Assembly (NCBI GenBank): GCA_035308365.1
Contig: DATGGU010000089.1
Span: forward strand, 1 to 7,514
Origin: PALSA-505 sp035308365
GTDB taxonomy: Bacteria; Actinomycetota; Actinomycetes; Streptosporangiales; Streptosporangiaceae
DNA: 7,514 bases
Direction of reading: 5' to 3'
In this document: positions 5,801 through 7,514 of the stretch, in pieces
How the letters are laid out: every line of letters starts with the position of its first letter
Position numbering within the stretch: the stretch's first letter is position 1
Program-made: the position numbers and the translations under genes
Notes under the pieces: model-generated
The model's database searches: none
What the model was told of the DNA's origin: nothing
Seen by the model: the letters and a program-made list of their open reading frames with translations, nothing else

Positions 5801-7322
5801 TGATGACGGGGTCGGGGGTGACGAACCAGTCGAACCCGTCCTCCATGCCCAGGCCGAACCCGCGGATGACGTCGTCCTGGTCCCGGTAGGTGCGGGTCAG
5901 GACGGCAGGCAGCCCGTCGGGCAGGTTGAGGTCGGTGGCGTTCATCGTGTACAAGCCGGTGAACAGGTCCACCGGCTCCCCGCCGGTCTGCCCGTTGGGC
6001 GGCGGCGCGGGGTTTGGCGCTGGCAGTGGTGCGTAGCCGAACGGCATGACCTGGTGGAACACGGTATGAGTGGCGGGGACGATCTGGGTGCCGCCGGCGG
6101 CCACCGTGCCCGTCCCGTACTGGTACCAGCTGGCCGTGCCCCAGGACGGGTTCAGCGCCACGTACGAGACCGTCGCACCCGGCGGAAGGCGGGTGACGTT
6201 GGGGTAGGTCACCCGCACGCCAGGCCCGGAGAAGGTGGCGTCACCAGGCTGCAGGGTGAAGAAATCCGGCATGCCCGGGGCCAGCGGGAACGGCGTCCGC
6301 TTCAGCGGCAGCGCCGTGAGCGACAGCTTCCTGACGATATGACCGTCGCGGTCGCGGATCACGGTGCCCTTGGGGATCCGCACCTGGACCCCGGGCAGTT
6401 CCGGGCTGGTCACCACCACCGGCTTGGTGGTGGGCGAGGGCACGGTCACCGCGTGCGCGGTGTCGATCGGGGTGAGGTAGGTGATCCAGGGCAGCACGGT
6501 CGCCCGCCCGCCCGGCAGCTGCAACGGCTCGGCGTAGGTCCCATAGTCCGTCCCGTCCACCGACGTACCGTTGACCAGCAGCTCGTGCTTCCCGGCCGCG
6601 AGGTTGGCCAGAAGGAACCAGCCGGACCGCCCGGTCGTCACCGAGGTCGCATCGACCCCCCACAGGCCGGTGATGGTTACCCGCACCCCGGCCAGCGGAT
6701 GGCCCGCAGCGGTCTCCACCCGCCCGGACAGCGCCGTGACGCCCGGCGGCGCCTCCGTTGCAGAACCCGTCCCCGGTGCCCTGATGACGGGAGTGGCTGG
6801 CGTGGCGGGACCGCCGGTGATGGTCACGCGGCCGTTCCTGGTGACCCCGGCTGGGGTCAGGACGGCGACCGTCCCGCCGGAACCCGGCGGGACCCGCACG
6901 GTCAGCGAGGACGCCGACGCCCGCAGCACGGGGGCGATCAGCCGCCCGATGTTGACCTTGTCCAGGCTCCGGTCCGGGCTGAAATGCCTGCCATGCAGGG
7001 TCAGCACCGAGCCGGCGTGGGCAGACACTCGCAGTCGGCCGAGTTCCGGGGCCGGCCGCCTCCTCCTGATATGGCTGGCCGGGGTCCGGATGCCCGCCGT
7101 GGGCTGGGATATCCCCGTGATGTTGCCGGCCGCGTCGTAGGAGTAGGCCGAGGTCTTGCCGGCGGCGTTCGTGACGGTCAGCAGCCGGCCATCGCTGTCG
7201 TAGGTGTAGGAGACCGTCGGCGACGCGGCCTTGCCCGCAGCCGCCACCGCAGGGGTGTCCAGCGTCAGCAGGCAGACCACCAGCACGCCAGCCTGGATAC
7301 GGCTCGCCCGCATCGGGTTCAT
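2511..7322 (-). CDS. Large secreted RHS/YD-repeat protein with glycine-rich linker and hydrophobic C-terminal tip
   Basis: This 1603-residue protein is probably exported and belongs to the RHS family, whose members form a beta-cage shell around a variable C-terminal tip. Domains in order: signal peptide (1-29); two YD repeats (about 36-72); IPT/TIG domain (about 95-170); carboxypeptidase-regulatory-like beta domain (about 194-255); a beta region common in large bacterial RHS proteins (about 280-430, with IPKGTVIRDRDG and DFFTLQPG); DUF6531-like segment (about 445-520, GEPVDLFTGLYT); YD array (about 610-1235, more than 20 units); RHS-associated core (about 1262-1381, ending NPENFSDPSG); Gly-rich linker (1383-1492); hydrophobic tip (1495-1603). 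The ATG at 7322 is chosen because AGGAG sits 6 nt upstream; an ATG three codons later is spaced less well. It overlaps the upstream LamG gene by 4 bp (ATGA). Odd points are an Asn at 1354 in place of the usual Asp, no recognisable toxin motif and no same-strand downstream immunity gene. The family call is very secure; a toxin role is inferred. Confidence 0.95.
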   Translation of the reverse strand: MNPMRASRIQAGVLVVCLLTLDTPAVAAAGKAASPTVSYTYDSDGRLLTVTNAAGKTSAYSYDAAGNITGISQPTAGIRTPASHIRRRRPAPELGRLRVSAHAGSVLTLHGRHFSPDRSLDKVNIGRLIAPVLRASASSLTVRVPPGSGGTVAVLTPAGVTRNGRVTITGGPATPATPVIRAPGTGSATEAPPGVTALSGRVETAAGHPLAGVRVTITGLWGVDATSVTTGRSGWFLLANLAAGKHELLVNGTSVDGTDYGTYAEPLQLPGGRATVLPWITYLTPIDTAHAVTVPSPTTKPVVVTSPELPGVQVRIPKGTVIRDRDGHIVRKLSLTALPLKRTPFPLAPGMPDFFTLQPGDATFSGPGVRVTYPNVTRLPPGATVSYVALNPSWGTASWYQYGTGTVAAGGTQIVPATHTVFHQVMPFGYAPLPAPNPAPPPNGQTGGEPVDLFTGLYTMNATDLNLPDGLPAVLTRTYRDQDDVIRGFGLGMEDGFDWFVTPDPVISGDYALVLPNGSRIDYAPSSTPGVWDVVSNPAGFAGSVLTQGVDGTSTFIVTLKNGTVYVFGALEAFLIKETNQYGASLTISREEQSGDIQTVTTPGGKWMQFTYGACLPGSATDCVTQVTDDADRTVTYSYDSNARLTGVTDANGGHTSYTWAPCTSNLTCTELLTITDPNKIAALHNTYDSTGAVTSQADADGGHWHYSYGVNGANDLTTVSDPRGIRTKWAFGPNGYPVSETAAEGTAQAQTTTFKYGAATNLLNSSTDALGRKTSYTYDSLGNLTSVTQLAGTAQAATTKFSYEPVHNRIASATNPDGDTLKLTYNDQARTITETDPLGHSTVITVNPSAQPVEYTDSLGNRTYLSYYDGDLITIADPAGDYSSAFYDGAGNALLVTDPVGSSTQATYNPLDEITSTTDPVGDITHLGYDPDGDLTSVTDPNGHTTSYTYTPMLRLASATDPLGRTATYSYDTLGNLTKTIDRNGTTDTFSYDALNRLTTAAYGANANAGPVTITAAYDKANRPTSVTETGGGTDTFSYDGLDDILTAGVPQGTISYTYDTAGRRLSMTAPGQAAVDYAYNRDGLPTTISQGTSKVSIGYDADLRVATVGLPGGITRTNTYDAASRITGIGYTSGGSSIGALSYAYTADAQVSTVSGTLAAITLPTPVTSSSFNADDELTSENGTTYSYDKQGNLTSDGASTYSWNALGQLTAISGAKNSSNTYDPFGRLATTTSAGATTSSLYDGSALIQQNTGTNTTNYLTGGQNDTYQEQTSAGPTTPLTDRQGSVIALTGPQSKITTRYAYTPSGVRSFTGAKSSNTLGYIGAPAGSTGLSKLGTRYYNPPIGQYISQNPAGIAGGSTDPYQYALDNPENFSDPSGPGDGFPSSPEDDSASQPGYGDGGLPGYGGGGLPGGGGSGPGGGGPGGGGGGAPGGGGGGQGGPGGGGGSCSSGRSGQCGGSGGGGDSGSGGGPANSGGGPGNGGGPGGGGSHPDVTAEQAAAAALGLAGFSLALLGAGLAFLPGLALAGAIVTGMSLAADIYGASLTQETNYPAWAEDGGGLGAIFADSAAVGGAAGVGGAILSALDLRTNVNTLQTYLNGG
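2847..3176 (-). repeat. Glycine-rich low-complexity linker with short DNA direct repeats
   Basis: Residues 1383-1492 are mainly Gly with Pro, Ser and Gln and two Cys (1451, 1459). The coding DNA has short in-frame direct repeats. An 18-mer starting CCGCCTCCGCC occurs at 2977-2994 and 3007-3024 (30-bp offset, ten codons). A 17-mer starting GCCACCGCC occurs at 2904-2920 and 2928-2944 (24-bp offset, eight codons). This pattern suggests growth by slippage. The segment separates the RHS core from the hydrophobic tip. Confidence 0.9.
3180..3539 (-). other. RHS-associated core domain
   Basis: Residues about 1262-1381 follow the conserved core pattern: YLTGGQNDTY, DRQGSV, YAYTPSGVRSFTG, LGYIGAP, the TGLSKLGTRYYNP block, GQYISQNPAGIAGG, then YQYALDNPENFSDPSG. 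In typical members this block closes the shell and precedes a variable tip. Two positions depart from the consensus: Asn1354 replaces the Asp of the S-x-D-P motif, and Pro1382 follows DPSG where Leu is usual. Confidence 0.9.
3618..5495 (-). repeat. YD/RHS repeat array (coding)
   Basis: Residues about 610-1235 of the RHS protein contain at least 20 degenerate units of the form [YF]xYD..G.L..(T)..(DP.G), for example YSYDTLGNLT, FSYDALNRLT, YTYDTAGRRL and YSYDKQGNLT. The first half keeps the TDP.G element; the second half has shorter units. At DNA level the 15-mer GTCGTAGCTGTAGGT, the complement of codons for TYSYD, occurs identically at 3750-3764, 4404-4418 and 5403-5417. Such repeats form the beta-strands of the RHS shell. 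Confidence 0.93.
7236..7322 (-). other. Sec-type signal peptide of the RHS protein
   Basis: Residues 1-29 show a short basic n-region (R5, R8), a hydrophobic stretch AGVLVVCLLTL and a small-residue c-region PAVAAA. Cleavage is likely around residues 27-29. Cys17 lies in LVVC, which is a poor lipobox, so a plain secreted protein is more likely than a lipoprotein. Confidence 0.75.
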
Positions 7323-7513
7323 CGTGAACTCCTGGGAACGTCGGTGGAATTGGCTGCGCGGTAATGGGCGGCAATGGTGGCGCTGGTCAGGGCGGTGGGG
7401 TAGATGGCCAGGTCGGCTGTGCTGCCGTAGTAGCTTTCGCCGATGTCCAGGCCGGTGGCGGTGGTGGCAAGGGTGGCGGTGAAGGTGGTGGTGCCGATGG
7501 CGGCGCCGTCGAT
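7319..7513 (-). CDS. LamG-like (concanavalin A-like) domain protein, C-terminal end
   Basis: The last 64 codons of a minus-strand gene that begins right of the window, ending in TGA at 7321-7319. The residues include FTATLATTATGLDIGESYYG, then ADLAIYPTALTSATIAAHY, the pattern that closes bacterial LamG/jelly-roll domains (D/E-[VL]-A-[VI]-Y-x-x-A-L-[ST]-x-x-x-I-x-x-H-Y). Nine polar residues follow before the stop. LamG folds usually bind sugars or cell-surface ligands in exported proteins; export cannot be judged here because the N-terminus is missing. The stop overlaps the RHS start by 4 bp, so the two are probably co-translated and may act together at the cell surface. This family call rests on a short segment. 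A frameshifted LamG-RHS fusion is less likely because the RHS frame has its own ribosome-binding site and signal peptide. Confidence 0.75.
   Translation of the reverse strand: MDGAAIGTTTFTATLATTATGLDIGESYYGSTADLAIYPTALTSATIAAHYRAANSTDVPRSSR
7329..7333 (-). promoter_or_regulatory. Ribosome-binding site of the RHS gene
   Basis: On the minus strand AGGAG lies 6 nt before the ATG at 7322, inside the last codons of the upstream LamG gene. The good match and spacing decide the start in favour of 7322 over the in-frame ATG at 7313. Confidence 0.8.
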
Positions 7514-7514
7514 G

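Noticed and set aside
6241..7374. Minus-strand 377-codon frame overlapping the RHS N-terminus, considered as an alternative or frameshifted gene
   Set aside because: The RHS frame has a signal peptide, a good ribosome-binding site and IPT/TIG and beta-domain motifs throughout this stretch; the alternative frame has none.

Overview
The window is GC-rich (about 70% by eye), with strong G/C preference at third codon positions, gene overlaps of 1-4 bp and almost no intergenic DNA. This style and the protein families present suggest a high-GC actinobacterium such as a streptomycete or a member of the Streptosporangiales. Genus cannot be fixed from the sequence alone.

The left third (1-2508, + strand) is a tightly packed run of three genes: the C-terminal end of pxpB, complete pxpC, and an ankyrin-repeat protein. 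PxpB and PxpC are two of the three subunits of prokaryotic 5-oxoprolinase, which opens 5-oxo-L-proline to L-glutamate using ATP. The third subunit gene, pxpA, is not in the window. The pxpB stop and pxpC start share one base. The ankyrin gene starts 9 bp after pxpC, with its ribosome-binding site lying across the pxpC stop codon.

The right two thirds (2511-7513, - strand) hold the end of a gene for a LamG-type (concanavalin A-like) protein and, overlapping it by 4 bp, one very large secreted RHS/YD-repeat protein of 1603 residues. In order, the RHS protein has a signal peptide, two isolated YD repeats, an IPT/TIG domain, a carboxypeptidase-regulatory-like beta domain, a further beta region, a DUF6531-like segment, a long YD-repeat array, an RHS-associated core, a glycine-rich linker of about 110 residues and a hydrophobic C-terminal tip of about 109 residues.

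The two gene sets converge, with only 2 bp between their stop codons. The points most worth a second look are all in or next to the RHS protein: an asparagine where the RHS core normally has a putative autoprotease aspartate, a membrane-like tip with no recognisable nuclease or deaminase motif, three closely spaced cysteine pairs, and no same-strand immunity gene because the abutting neighbour is the convergent ankyrin gene. I saw no tRNA, rRNA, CRISPR array, insertion sequence or convincing hairpin terminator.
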